The notes under the pieces are model-generated. The model saw only the letters and a list, made by a program, of their open reading frames with translations, had not been told where the DNA came from and searched no databases. Both the position numbers and the translations under genes were made by a program. DNA of 64,000 nt from Tulasnella sp. 424 (taxonomy: Eukaryota > Basidiomycota > Agaricomycetes > Cantharellales > Tulasnellaceae), in NCBI GenBank assembly GCA_019633425.1, contig WSUB01000036.1, positions 186,001 to 250,000 of the forward strand, in the 5' to 3' direction. Below are positions 1 to 11,949 of this stretch, one piece after another (position 1 is the stretch's first letter; each line of letters opens with the position of its first letter).

Positions 1-3000
1 ACATGGTGCTGAGTTTAGGAAATGGAGGATGCGAAAGAATAAGTAGACGTACAGGTCCTCTTGTTCAATGTTCTCGGCCGGAGTGGTCATCTGTGAACGA
101 ATGACGCGTTCTAGTTTGTTATCCCCCGGCAGGGAGAAAACTGAACACATACCTTGCTAAAATCGACGGGCGGATAGATCGGCAGCTGTTGGTTCCACGT
201 AGTGGACGAGCTTGGTTCGGTATCTTTACGCTGCAGGACGAAAACGTCATCCTCTCCCCACTTCGCACTGTTAAGCAACCGAACGGATCCCTTTACGGCC
301 TACAGAAATAACCATTCTAGTAGGTAACTCAGCGTAATCACCAAAGTCAGGTCGGGAGACGTACATTATGGATCGTATGATAACCCGGCATGATCCTGTA
401 CATCCTCTCCTGACCCCACGCGTTTTTCTTATCTTTATTTCCGATAAGTAAGACACGTTGGCCATTGTTGTTGTTGCCCCCTTGAACGCTGAAAGACGTC
501 TCGTTTTTAACCCAGGTCTTCTGTAAGCGAAGTTGCTTGGTCGGTGGGTCGTCTTCGTCGAACCAGGGGAAGTTGACTATCAAGGAAATGTCGGGCGGGG
601 TTGGGGGTACCGTATGCTCAGCAACAGTCCTCGACAGCAAAAATGATTGGTGTTGCGTACCATCTTCCTGAACCAAGTCGATGGTTTGCAGAGAGTTCGC
701 TGTTCCGCCAACTGTAACACAGCGCGCACAGGGTATTAGCCGTACCATCGTCAATAGAATCCAGTAGTCTCGCATACCATCCAAGTCAACCTTGTAGTTA
801 ATGACGTGCGTATGCACGCTACCCATGGTAGTATTGTGGATCCGTGTTCCATAATCGTCCTGCGTTCCATCCCAGTACGTAGCCTGCCCGCCGAACCCCG
901 TCAACTCTCCATCTCCTCGAAGTCTTAATCGTTAATCTTACCTGTAAATAGCCACTAGCACCCATTAAGATTTCAATGGTACCCCCAAGGTAGAAGACGT
1001 AGGAAAGCATGTAGTCGTAGTTGTCTGTTACCAAGCCGAAACCCAGCATGTGAGTGGGTTTCGATTCGGCAAGAGTCGAGACGCGTAAACTCACAAACAG
1101 TGGCCATGGTACGAACGGTCAGTGCAGTTCCTTTGGTGCTTCCGTACCAACCGTTCGTCGTATCGGCATGTCGTGATGTTGGGAATCCAAGATCTTGCTA
1201 GAGAAGACAGGCTCGGAATCAACAACCCGCTTGAGGCGCTATGGAAATGATTCGCACCTCGAAAATGCAGACCGTGTCAGTATTCACTGAGTACGTGCTG
1301 TCAGAGTAATAACTCGTGTTAAGGGTGAGCGCCCCATGCGGGCAATCGTATCCTACGAGGTACCCAAGGCAAGCGGTTATGAGAACAACTCTTCGGACGA
1401 AACGGGGTGCCCAAACAATGACGAACCCATCAAAACCTGTCGAGTCTCCTCTCCAATGCCGTAATGTCGATCAAGATACGCGGTGGTAGACTGGATGGGG
1501 TCGTTCCCACCATACTGGGCGAGGGCATCTTGGAGAGAGATCTATGAAACAGCAGGCACGGGGTTAGGTCGAGTCTTAAGCCCAACAGACCGGGAACGAA
1601 CCTCGTAGATGATTCTTTCTCCCTTGAACCGAATGTCCCACAACGTCAAACCCGTGTCCCTGTGGATTTTATCTCGAGTCAGTGCAACGGGCCGGACGCC
1701 AGCTTATGGCGCTCACCGGTTGAATCCAGTGTAAAAGCTCCAATCCATCCACTCGACATAACCTTCTTCTCGATCAGCTTGAATCCGGGACCCGTTGAAA
1801 CTCGTGCTTCGTGGCGTTGCACGGTCATCAAGCGGGCGTTGCTTGCCTAGTGTAGCCCACCGTCACAGAGAAACAAAGAATCGGCGATGACAATGACAGT
1901 AGTCATAGTACTCAGCATCGTGTAGTGAATATTTCAAGGAAAGAAACCCCTCTCACCCATTCGCTTCCGTGTAGCCCACGTGTCGTCAGCCAAATTAATC
2001 TTCTTCCCCTTCTTGATACTTCCACTCTTCCACGCGTCTTGGAACTCGTCGAGGCTTTGATATACTTGGTGGTTGTACACGACTCGTCTGTTGCAGTTGT
2101 TTCCAGTGGAAAGGGGAAAAACAGTCGATCGCGTTAGGCGAGTTGGCAAGAATACGGTTTCCTGCAAACAACATATAAAACGCCCAGGCCGGACTTACCG
2201 GATGTACCACTGGGAAGCATCTGAGCCGCTTGCATCGACGTAGACGAAGAACCCAGCTAAAATTCGGGTTTGTATGCTGATGAGTACTCCAGTGGAACAT
2301 TTATAACAAGCGAACCAGCAAACAACTCACTAGGAGACAAGTACTGCGCGCCGAATCCCCTACCCAAGAAAAATAACCAGAAGCGTCTCCAGTTTCCATC
2401 AAATGAGTTGGGTCCCTGGTAACCGGTGTCAGACGGCCATGAGTGAACGGGAGCCAAGAAAGAGGGTAGAAGTATACGCTTTACCTGCCAAGAATATGTG
2501 AGTTTATCGTCCGCTGAACCCGTATACGCTCCGCCAAGGATGTCGTTCGTCACGTCCTTAATCTCCGTCATAAAAGAGACGATGAAGGCTGAGAAAAAAA
2601 AGGGGCACGGGCACGCACCGTTCAGCCAACCGCGCCCGATGCGCCTAGGTGATAGGCAACGAACTTACCATTCAAGGCGGCACTCTCGATCCCATACGTA
2701 GTCCTCGAATTGAACGGGAAAACGCCCTCCCCTTCGACTCCCGGAACAGTACTATTCTGATAGACATACGAAAACGGCACGGCTTTCGTTTCGGACGAAA
2801 TGGGCAGAGGACCGATTTGGAGTTCTTTGACGTGAGGGACGGAGTAACCACCGTTGAAAAGGACGGCCCGGGCGTATCGTTTCGGCGGTGAAGATCCTGA
2901 AGCACGCTTATTCGTGGATGAGGAGTCGAGGTAGGGTAGAGCGTCGGTTTTGTTGGGTGTGATTAGTTCGATGAACCAGATGGAGTTGTCACTATACGAT

Positions 3001-3285
3001 CATATCCGGCATCAATACGACGGTCCGAATAGTCGATTTGGGAAGAAGGAAAACTCACCTCATACTAGCTTTGGTGAACTGAGTCAGATTCAACTCCTTC
3101 TGATCGTACAACCACTCCTGAACGCTGAGCGACTCCTGTTCCGAGAAGGGCTTCCAGAGGTTCTCATGCGGCGCCTTGATGTTGATTGGATTATCGGAAG
3201 TACATGAACTACTTTCACCAGCGGCGCGGGTGCCCAGGGCGAGGGCTGTTGAGAGAAGGAGATAGAGCGGGGTGAGAAGCACCAT
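1..3285 (-). CDS. Copper amine oxidase (secreted), 3' end cut by window edge
   Basis: Copper amine oxidases oxidise primary amines to aldehydes with release of ammonia and hydrogen peroxide. The first exon (3285-3059) starts with a hydrophobic signal peptide (MVLLTPLYLLLSTALAL). Following exons, read from GT-AG sites, are 2991-2669, 2588-2485, 2415-2331, 2256-2199 and more down to base 1. Recognisable family segments are YVEWMDWSFYTGF near 1750, VGYDCPHGALTLNTSYY near 1340 and PTSRHADTTNGWYGS near 1170. The cofactor motif V-Y-N-Y-D-Y is rebuilt across an intron (exon restarting near 1048); its first N-Y tyrosine is the topaquinone precursor. The copper-ligand pair H-T-H lies near 810. I see no stop or frameshift in these exons, so this copy is probably functional. 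The last exons lie beyond the left edge. Three degraded relics of this gene occur further right. Confidence 0.88.
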
Positions 3286-4330
3286 TGCCGGTTTGATGAA
3301 AGGGAGAACACCAGAGGAGTGAATCTGAACTGGTTTGTCTTTAGTTCTTATAACTCTCGGGTGCGTGCCATTTTCTCGTCACCGACTTGCACGCCTCAGG
3401 GTCCTGCCCAGAAAACACGAGGGAGATAGCTAGAGTTAAAAGCCGGCGGTCAGAGATAAGAAAGAGTGAAGACCTTCCGTTCTCGGCATTTCAACGCCAT
3501 TCGAATATTGCCAATTGATGTTCAACCTTCGAAGCGGGTTGCAGCAGGGAAAGTTCAAGGAAAACACCTCGCCCCCAGTGGGGAGGAACCGGTTATGGTC
3601 CCCGGGTACTACCATATCAAGACCCAATGACATTTCACGCATCTCGTGTCGTCATAAGAGAGTTAGCCGCCCTATCTGGAAGCGAGCAACCACGAGAATG
3701 AATGTTCCAGCATGACGGCAGGGCAAATTACGAACGAGAGTGCTTACACCGCGTTTTGTAGAGCTAAATTTGGTGATAATCGTGGATGTAGAGTTAAATG
3801 AGCGCTCCTTGGGAGGTTGTGGTTCGGCAATGTACAGCCTTGTCTCGGTCTGACGTGAGCGAAGGTGGCTTGGCGTAAGCGGGTTGGTTGGTTGGTTGAA
3901 TCTCCGTTTATTACCCGCAAGCAGACAGCCTTAAGGGCGTCAAGGCGCGGGGGGTTTCCCCAGTACTATTTACATAGTAATAATTCAAAAAATGTTAGAG
4001 AGAAATCGAGAGTCCATCGAGCAACGCAGAAGGGGGGTGAGGAAATCGAGGAAGTCTAAACTATAGTGGTGGCGTTCCGGTGGCGTAAGCGGGTGGCTTA
4101 ACGCGATGTCCGTCACATGGTCACGTGATGCGCTTTGCCAGGTCTTAGCCGAACTCGGTGATGACCCCGATCGTAAGGACGGCCTGCGCTGATCCTCGTT
4201 GCCAATCAAGCGAGCAGGCTTGAACCAAAAACAGATCGCCTCCCTAATACCACTCCAGAGGTGCAGGTCTATCAAGCCATGTATACAATAGGGCGCAACG
4301 GGGGAGCAAGAGCCGAACAAAGCGTCGAGA
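3286..4330. repeat. 5' flank of the amine oxidase gene, repeated downstream
   Basis: There is no supported gene here. The stretch includes the promoter side of the amine oxidase. Parts of it reappear at 10859-11350 and 18611-19060, for example the block around 3330-3420 and the segment around 4140-4200. The copies carry indels, which suits non-coding DNA moved along with the amine-oxidase relics. Confidence 0.6.
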
Positions 4331-4764
4331 GCCTAGGTACCTAGGTGATCGAGAAAGCAACAGTATCTTAACGACAAAGAACGAAACATGTATAACCTGA
4401 AGAGTTCTCAATTATTTACAACTGGATTGACTGGATGTCGGAACGACAGTAGTGAAAGTCAACCATGGCAAGGAGGAGTAATACTATAACAGTAAAGAAG
4501 TCAACGTATATTTCCTTGCACTGGAGTGAATGTATCTATTATCTTAGTATGGAGTCGTATCGCATTGTCTGTAAGCTAAGTGCTTCATCCAGCCGTTCCT
4601 TTCATGCAGAGCTTCCACTGAGGCGCTGTTCAATGTCTCCTCTGGCCCTGCTCTCGGACCTCCGTCGAAGGACCTTGAAAGAGTTGGATTGGAAACAAAG
4701 TCGGAGTTGCGCGGTAGTTATGACACCATGGCATTGGATTGGAATAATAACAACGACTCTGCCC
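4331..4764. other. Intergenic, nothing recognised
   Basis: AT-richer stretch between the amine-oxidase flank and the truncated second copy. The small open frames on both strands have no recognisable motif and overlap each other. The right end is the point where similarity to intron 5 of the amine oxidase gene stops. Confidence 0.5.
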
Positions 4765-5846
4765 GACTTACCGGACGTACCACTGGGAAGCATCCGAGCC
4801 GCTGGCATCGTCGTAGACGAAGAGCCCAGCTAAACCTCGTTTTCGAATGCGGGTGAGTACTCTTACGGAACGCCTACCAAAAGCGAACCGACAAACGGCT
4901 CAATAGGAGACAACTACTGCGCGCCGAGTCCGGTACCCAAGAAGAATCACCAATAGCGTCTCCAGTTTCCATCAAATCCATTGAGTCCCAGGTAACCGGT
5001 GTCAGACGGTTATCGTTGGAACGAGAGCCAAGAGAGGGTGGAAGTGTACGCTTTACCGGCTAAGAATACGTGAGCTTCTCGTCCTCTGGACCCGTATACG
5101 CTCCGCCAAGGATGCCGTTCGTAGCATCTTTAACCTCCGTCATGAAAGAGACGATGAAGGCTAAAAAGGGGGTACGGGCACGCACCATTCAGTCAATCAT
5201 GGCCGACACGCCCAGGTGATAGGCAACGAACTTACCGTTCAAAGCAACACTCTCGATCCCATACGTAGTCATCGAATTGAACGGAAAACCACCCTGCTCT
5301 TCGACTGCCGGAACAGTCCTACTCTGATAGACATACGAAAACGGTACGGCTTTCGTTTCGGACGAAATGGGCAGAGGACCGATTTGGAGTTCTTTGACCT
5401 TGGAGACGGAGTGGTCACGGTTGAAGAGAAAGGCTCGAGCGTATCGTTTCGGTGGTGAGGACCCTGAAGCACGCTTATTCGTGGATGAGGAGTCGAGATA
5501 GGGTGCAGCGTCGGTTTTGTTTGGTGTGATTAGTTCGATGAACCAGATGGAGTTGTCACTATACGATCATAGTCCGACTTCAACACGAAGGTCCGAATAG
5601 GCGATATGGCAAGAAGGAAGACTCACCTCATACTGGCTTTGGTGACCTGAGTCAGATTCAACTCTTTCTGATCGTACGACCACTGAACGCTGGGACTTCT
5701 GTTTGATCAAGGGCTTCCAGGGGTTCTCATGCGGCGCCTTGATATTGACAGGGTTATCGGAAGGACATGAACTACTCCACTAGCGGCGCGGGCGCCCAGG
5801 GAGAGGATGTTGACAGAAGGAGATAGAGTGGGGCGATAAGCACCAT
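4765..5846 (-). pseudogene. Copper amine oxidase relic 2 (5' half only, frameshifted)
   Basis: This is a copy of exons 1-5 of the gene at 1-3285, in the same orientation. Exon 1 begins at 5846 with nearly the same signal peptide, but a short deletion throws the frame so that it runs into a stop soon after (ending ...SPWAPAPLVE). Exon 2 (about 5218-5470) is still open and carries the conserved F-N and TYGIES segments. Exons 3-5 can be followed to the donor of intron 5 near 4768, where similarity ends. The catalytic half (topaquinone site, copper ligands) is absent, so no active enzyme can be made. Confidence 0.85.
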
Positions 5847-6324
5847 TGCTGGTTTAAAGAAGGAGGGGGTCGTGCTCGGCGGTGTATAGCCTTGTCTCGT
5901 TCTGAGGTGAGCGAGGGTGGCTTGACATGAGCGAGGGTGGCTGTCGAAGCAGATGATCGGGCTTCTGTTTATCCATTTGTCTGTGTTGAGCTGGTCCTGT
6001 TGGGCCCGACCCAGGCATCCCATTGGGGTCCAACAAGCGATCCTGACTGAGTCTGAAAGTGATCGCTTGTCCGTATTGACCTGTTTCTACTCAGGTCTGG
6101 ACCTGAAACCGGACTAAATGTTTTAGCAGCATCTACATCTCGGCCCTTAATATAAACCCCTTAGATAGTATATAGGTACATAGAAAGTAGCAGTATACAT
6201 TTGTAGAAGTGATTTGGAGTTAATATGTGCACAGGAAAGTTGCACAGAGCAAAGATGGCGGACTGGGGAATTTGGGTGGGCAAAAACCAAACATGTGGAG
6301 CTGTGGTGGGATTCCGCCTTATAA
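5847..6324. other. Intergenic with a short hairpin at 6033-6070
   Basis: Spacer between the relic and kinase gene A. It holds a perfect 10-bp inverted repeat, ACAAGCGATC at 6033-6042 and its complement at 6061-6070, with an 18-base loop. There is no T-run after it, so it is not an obvious terminator. No gene is supported; the start of the 3' UTR of kinase A is probably here. Confidence 0.4.
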
Positions 6325-9259
6325 TTATCCAAAGCTGGGGTTTGAGATTGACCGCGGAACGGGTCGATGTTCTAGTCCAGCGTTGGATCCAGGATTGGGA
6401 CCGTTCTGGACGCTTAGTAGATCGACCGAAGGAGCCCCAGGCGGAGAGGATGGACGATCATTCTGGTCGATTCGAGTACCGTCTGTGGGCCCCTGGCGGA
6501 TGAAGTCCCTCCCACCCTTGTCTTGCTTATTCAGATCCGGAATATCGCCTGTCGGGTCTGGTCCAGAGTTGGATGGAGGGCCGGTGCCGTGATTGATGCT
6601 TAACTTGAAGGTTGGGAGGTCGGAGGATGTATTCTCTTGGGTGACGCTGACAGGAGCCGAAGGCTGGGATGACGTAGGATGGAGAGGATTCTGATAGACT
6701 GGAGCGTCTGTCGGAGTAGGTTTACTACGGCGGGTAGGAGGCTGGGGCTGAGCTTCTGACTGGGACAACGTAGGATGGGTAGGACTCGGGTCAACTGGAG
6801 CGGCTGGCGGAGTAGGTTTACCGCGGCGGGTAGGAGCCTGAACGCTAGGAGTCTCAGGCTGGAGCGATGCAGGATGGGTAGGATTCTGGTCGACTGGAGC
6901 ACCTGGTGGAGTAGGTTTACCGCGACGGGTAAGAGGCTGAGGCGGAGCCTCAGGCTGGGATGATGTAGGATGGGTAGGATTCTGGTCGACTGGCGTGCTT
7001 AGCGTAATCGGATTACCGCGGCGGGTATGACGCTCGGACCGGAACGTATTCGGAGCCTGAGCGCCAGAAGCTTCAGGCTGGGATGATGTAGGATGGGTAG
7101 GATTCTGGTCAATTGGAGCGTCTGGTGTAATAGGATTACCGCGGCGGGTAGGAGGCTCAGACCGGAATGTATTCGGAGCCTGGGTGCCAGGAGCGTCGGG
7201 CTGGGTTGATGTCGGATGGAGAGAATTCTGGTCAACTGGAGCGTCTGGCGTAATAGGATTACCGCGGCGGGTAGGAGGCTCAGACCGGAACGTATTCGGG
7301 GCCTGAGCGCCAGGAGCGTCAGGCTGGGTTGATGTAGGATAAGGAGGATTCTGGTCAACTGGAGCGTCTGGATTACCGCGGTGGGTAGGCAGCTTGGGCC
7401 GGAACGTGTTCGGAGCCGGGGTGCCAGGAGCCTCAGGCTGGGATGACGTAGGATGGGTAGGATGCTGGTTGACTGGAGCACCTGGCGTAGTCTGATTACC
7501 GCGGCGGGTCGGAGGCCAGTGGGCCTGAGCCTCAGACTGGGACGATGCAGGATTCTGGTCGACTGAAGCGCCGTTCCTGGACCCCTCAGGCTGGTGGGCG
7601 GAATCTCCTCTGTCATTGTCCCTTGTGCTCCTATCCAGGTGTCTAGGATTACCCCTTGTTGGGGCTTGCCCAGAGTTATATCCGGTGTCGGCACCGTCCT
7701 TGATACTTTGGACATGGGCGGAAGGACCCCCATGAGTGACGCCGACAGGAGACTTAGACCGGGACGACGGAGGATCGACAAAATTTCGGCTGATTGGGTA
7801 TTTGGTTGCTCCGATTAGCTTAGCCACGGTGGGGCGTTCGCTCGAATCGAAGTTCCAACAGTCGTTGATTACCTCAGACAACGTTATAGGCCACTTTTCG
7901 TCCCGAGGAAGTCGAGACAGTAATACTTGGATAGATCCAGGGGCTTTTCTTAGATGCATTTCAACGCTCATCGGACCGATTGTTTTCGCTTCACTATACG
8001 GGTCGATATCGGTAAAAATCTACGACGGAGAGAAATGTGTTTCAGGTGATGGAAGCGCGCACGTGGTGGAGGTGTCTTACTTCGTAGGTCGTACATGCCC
8101 AAGCCCAGATATCGCTTGGAAGGGTGTGCTTGACATCTACTTCCAAGAGAAGCTCAGGGCTCATGTACCGCAGTGAGCCCTTCACAGTTCGAGAGGTGGT
8201 CAGACCGGAGGGACCCGCCGCCTGATCGATAACCGAGGCCACGCCAAAGTCGCAGATAACAGCATCGAGCTCATCACTTATTAACACATTTGCCTGGATT
8301 CTCAATCAGCTACAATACCCCTGTGCGCCATATGGAGCTAGACTCACTGGTTTCAGGTCGCCATGGCAAACGGGCGGATTAAACTCGTGCAAATACTGCA
8401 ACCCAGACGTGACGCCTTGTACCTTTGACAAGAAATAGTATCGGGGTGAGATTTTCCTTAGTTAAAATAAATACATGCGTACAAATTTGAGTCGCGTAAC
8501 GATGTCGACAGGTTGATTCTTGTCGAGGTATTGAGAGACGTTGCCGTTGACCATGTATACCGAGACGAGTTGAGCTATTTCGTAATCTTTGCTCAAATAG
8601 TAGCCCAAAAGTCCAAGAATATTTGGGTGTTGGAGGGTAGCCCATATTCGGAGCTCTCTGGCAAGGCGCTATATAATACGGTCAGTTTCCGGCACTTTGA
8701 AGCCCCGCAGCAAAGAAAAAAAGCAACTGACGAGAGCTAGGCGTTCTTGACTGCCTATCAGTCCCGGTATCTTCAACTGCTTTACGGCGACTTCTGTAGA
8801 CTTGTCTAATGTTGCTAACATAACCTCTCCAAAGCCTCCAGCCCCAACCTGGCTCCCTTCCTTGATTTTCAACCGCCGAGGCTGGATAAAGAGGTGTTCC
8901 ACATTCTTGAGTCCTGACCACTTGGAGGAGGAAATAGATGTATGTTTATATCCTCCTGCCTCGAGCGAAAGATGGGTAGGAGTCTCGGACCGGAACGTAT
9001 TCGGGGCCTGAGCGCCAGGAGCCTCAGGCTGGGATGACGTAGGGTGGGTAGGATTCTGGTCGACTGGAGCGTCTGGCGAGATCGGATTATCGCGACGGGT
9101 AGGATTCGGGCTGACTGGAGCGTCTAGCGGGGCAGGTTTACCGCGACGGGTAGGAGTCTGAGGCTGAGCCTCCGACTTGGACGATGCAGGAAGGGTAGGA
9201 TTCTGGTTGACTGGCGGACCTGGCGTAGTCTGATTCCCGCAAGAGAACAAGCTACCCAT
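6325..9259 (-). CDS. Kinase A: predicted acylated N-terminus, Ser/Thr kinase domain, long proline-rich repeat tail
   Basis: Probable TKL-like Ser/Thr protein kinase. The start at 9259 gives M-G-S-L-F-S-C, matching the N-myristoylation consensus (Gly2, Ser6) with a nearby Cys. Another in-frame ATG at 9439 is less likely, because that stretch is out of frame in copy B. A short proline-rich part precedes the kinase. Exon 1 ends at 8732 and carries the glycine loop VGAGGFGEV and VAIK lysine (VAVKQLK). Later exons carry RELRIW (helix C Glu), HGDLKP (catalytic Asp), DFG and MSPE. An intron ending near 8026 joins to the C-lobe (CWNFDSSERP at about 7850). Then come roughly nine proline-rich repeats and a stop at 6325. 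No lesion is seen. Unlike relatives B and C, it has no second kinase domain. The substrate is unknown. Confidence 0.75.
6640..7560 (-). repeat. Proline-rich 41-residue (123-bp) tandem repeats in kinase A
   Basis: The repeat unit reads roughly PTRRGNPxTPxAPVDQNPTH followed by PTSSQPEAPGAQAPNTFRSE. Full units are 123 bp; shorter ones of about 75-100 bp lack the APNTFRSE part. The unit length is a multiple of three, so indels of whole units keep the frame. Related units also sit upstream of the kinase domain at about 8990-9240. The composition (Pro, Thr, Ser, Arg, Gln) suggests a disordered linker. Confidence 0.85.
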
Positions 9260-10430
9260 AATGTACGAGGTATTGAGAGTATCGGATTTGAACTTGTTGA
9301 AGTTGGTCGAGTTGAACGGCTCTAACGTTGGGATCCGTGGGTGGTGTACAAGACCTAGTATGAGAACGGCTCGCTGGGGCGCCCTGTAGTCGAAACTCGA
9401 AGTTACAAGTAGGCAGGGGCTTAAACGAGGTGTTGGCATATTTTAGATGTATCAGGCGGTCTAGTTCATTTCCAGACGACTACCTCGTGGCGTAAGCATG
9501 TCGTTGTCCAGTGTTCGATCCATACATATATCCGCTGTATTGGAAGGATGAGGCTTGACTCATGTTTCACGGCAGCTAATAAGGCGGTCAAATTCCCGGT
9601 TTAGAACGCCGCAAAGTCGCTGTGAGCACTTCATCGCATGAGCACCTGCGTTAAAGAGAAGTATATTTCCTCGATGAAACGTGAAACAAAAACCTCGCTG
9701 GCAGTTGAACCGAATGGTGGATAATCAGCTTGCCTCAGGTCCGGTCAATCGTAACCTTATGCTTCCTTGGCCACTTTCAGACCCTCCAAAGGCCAAAGAT
9801 GCACTGCCCACAGCCTATGGAATTTAATCAAAGCTGGTGTGGGGTAATAGAATACAAGAGCTGTGCCTGGGACGCATCATCAAAGATTTGATGCATCGGT
9901 TGAGGAGAAACACAACGTGTGAGACCGCGTTTCCGAAGGGCGGATACCGCACGAGGATGATTAGTAAATGTTCCATATTCGTCTCGGCGATGAAAGGGAG
10001 TCCACAAAACAAACGATGATAAAGCGAGTGTTAGAGGCAGACGCGCGCCTGACGAGTATGGAGCTTATGACGATGCATTTCTTTCATTTCCTCACTCCAT
10101 CTTCGCTGCGCTGAAAGGGGGCAAAGGGAGGAGAATAGGGAACGAGGATGGCTGCGAATCTAAGGGTTGTGGAACGGACGCCAAGGGGCGTATGTACCCT
10201 TGGACCAGTTGAAAACCGAAACCTACCCGTTCCAGGAACTTATAGTGCGACACAAAGAACGGTGCGCGATCGTCATCCTTGATCTAAGACATAGCCCTGG
10301 ACCGCGTGTATGGTGACGCCAAAGAGGCCCCGCCACCTTGTGTAGAACAGGCGCACCCACAATACAAGTCGTTTGAGTGACCCAGCTGCAAGCAGCTCTA
10401 CTATGTGGATAGCCAAAAGGGATGCAAGGC
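9260..10430. repeat. 5' flank of kinase A, duplicated at 16998-18200
   Basis: Upstream region of kinase A on the minus strand. It matches the flank of kinase B almost base for base apart from small indels. Its last part (about 10205-10430) also matches the DNA just upstream of the intact tRNA-Ala (26880-27060). Short open frames here are conserved only because the copy is recent, and none has a convincing start. Confidence 0.65.
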
Positions 10431-10436
10431 AGTGTC

Positions 10437-10512
10437 GGGGATCTAGCTAGCGCTCCCTTAGAATTACGTAAGACGCTTACGTAATCAGGTGGGAGAGGCG
10501 CCGGGTTCACGC
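10437..10512 (+). pseudogene. tRNA-Ala relic in block A
   Basis: A decayed copy of the tRNA-Ala(AGC) gene at 27083-27180. It keeps GGGGATCTAGCT, the CTCCCTTAG half of the anticodon arm, the intron-like part and the GCGCCGGGTTC T-arm start. The D-arm is truncated, the anticodon is changed (AGC to AGA), and the 3' acceptor half is replaced by amine-oxidase relic sequence. It cannot fold as a tRNA. Confidence 0.8.
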
Positions 10513-10858
10513 TTCGCCAAGGATGTCGTTCGTCGCATCTTTAACCTCCGTCATGAAAGAGACGATGAAAAAAAGGGCACGGGCACGCACCGTTCAGTCA
10601 ATCAAGGCCGACACGCCTAGGTGATAGGCAACGAACTTAGCGTTCAAAGCAGCACTCTCGATCCCATACGTAGTTCTCAGATTGAACGGAAAAACAACCT
10701 CCTCTTCGACTCCCAGAGCAGCCCTATTCTGATAGACTTACGAAAACGGTACGGCTTTCGTCTCGGAAGAAATGGGCAGAGAGCTCCTTAACGTGGGGGA
10801 CGGAGTAACGGAGTAGCCGCCGTTGAAAAGGACCGCTTGAGCGTATCGGAGTGCACCC
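10503..10858 (-). pseudogene. Copper amine oxidase relic 3
   Basis: Remnant of exons 2-3 of the amine oxidase. The frame starts YAQAVLFNGGYSV, but a deletion removes the segment around the V-K-E-L-Q motif and the frame then stops (PFS*). Exon 1 is missing: sequence jumps directly from within exon 2 to DNA that in the intact gene lies upstream of the start codon. The same junction is found in relic 4. Confidence 0.85.
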
Positions 10859-11350
10859 GAACTGGTTTGTCTTTCGTTCTCATAGCTCTCGGTACGTGCC
10901 ATTTTCTCGTCAGCGCGTTGCACACCACAGCGTCCTGTCCTAAAAACACAAAACACCTCGCCCCCAGTGTGGGTCCCCGGTACTACCACAAGTATCACGG
11001 CCCAATGAAATTTCGCGCATCTCGTGTTGTCAAATCCTGGAAAGAGAGAATTAGCCGGCCTATCTTAAAGCGAGCAATCACGGACGGCACGTTTTGTAGA
11101 ACTAAATTTAGTGATAACGGTGGATGTAGAGTTCAATGAGCGCTCGTTGGGAGGCAATGTACAGCCTTGTCTCGGTCTGACGTCAGCGAGGAGGGTGACT
11201 TGGCACGATGTAAAGTCCCGGACTGGACCGAACAAGGTCACGTGATAGGCTTGGTCCGGCCGCTCTTGGCCGAACTCGGTGATGGGCCCGACCATAATCA
11301 CGGCCTGTCCTGATTCCTTGCCCATCCAACAGACTCGGTGCCTTTGTCGG
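10859..11350. repeat. Copy of the amine-oxidase upstream region
   Basis: Similar to parts of 3330-4330, including the segment near 11260-11330 that matches about 4145-4200. No gene is supported. Confidence 0.55.
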
Positions 11351-11949
11351 GGATACCAGTCAACTAAATCCTGACCAACCACACACACAATCGGAAAGAA
11401 ACACTCCCGGCTGCTAATAAATTTATTACCGATCACTATGCTTGCTTAGGGATGTATTTAAAGGTTGAGGTAAGCCTATTTGTCACGTGATCCTCACCCC
11501 AAACGCGACGCCTGCGGCGTTTTCTCCTCCCTTCTTCTGTGGACGTATAGACTTGCTATTTATCTCAGCATCTAGCCTTGCACGGAGTGGAATCTGTGAC
11601 TCGGACAGCAGGTCGCGGTCTCTGGTCCTGCGATAGGTATGACTTTCGAGTTCGTCAGCCACCACTAGTTACGCATTGGTCTGCCTCATTTCCACCTATA
11701 TTTCTTGACTTAATCTCCTAAGTAGTGCAATATTGATCAGTCCGTGAGGTCTGACCTACACAAGCCGCCGACACCAAAGGTTCCCAGTAGTGTTCTCTCA
11801 TACCATCAATATATTTCAGCGCCTAATTCGGTCGGCAATCATAGCTGCACATTGTGAGGCCAGCTCTCCAGATTATTTGCAAGCTAGTGGAAGGGAGTGG
11901 ACGGTCCGTATCCTTCTACCACTCCACTCATCCAGACTCAGTCGAATAA
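11351..11949. other. Intergenic, nothing recognised
   Basis: Spacer between block A and the 3' end of kinase B. The right part probably contains the 3' UTR of kinase B, since it starts to resemble the equivalent region of kinase C (around 23400-23500). No gene supported. Confidence 0.4.

Noticed and set aside
6033..6070. Hairpin as a transcription terminator or regulatory RNA
   Set aside because: One isolated 10-bp stem with an 18-base loop, no T-run and no second copy. It could be chance.
6999..7781. Long open frames on other frames and on the plus strand through the proline-rich repeats
   Set aside because: The repeat unit is a multiple of three, so any stop-free frame stays open in every unit. 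These frames have no motif and overlap the kinase frame.
9260..9439. Longer N-terminus of kinase A starting at 9439
   Set aside because: The corresponding DNA in copy B has indels that break the frame, while the MGxxxS start is kept in both.
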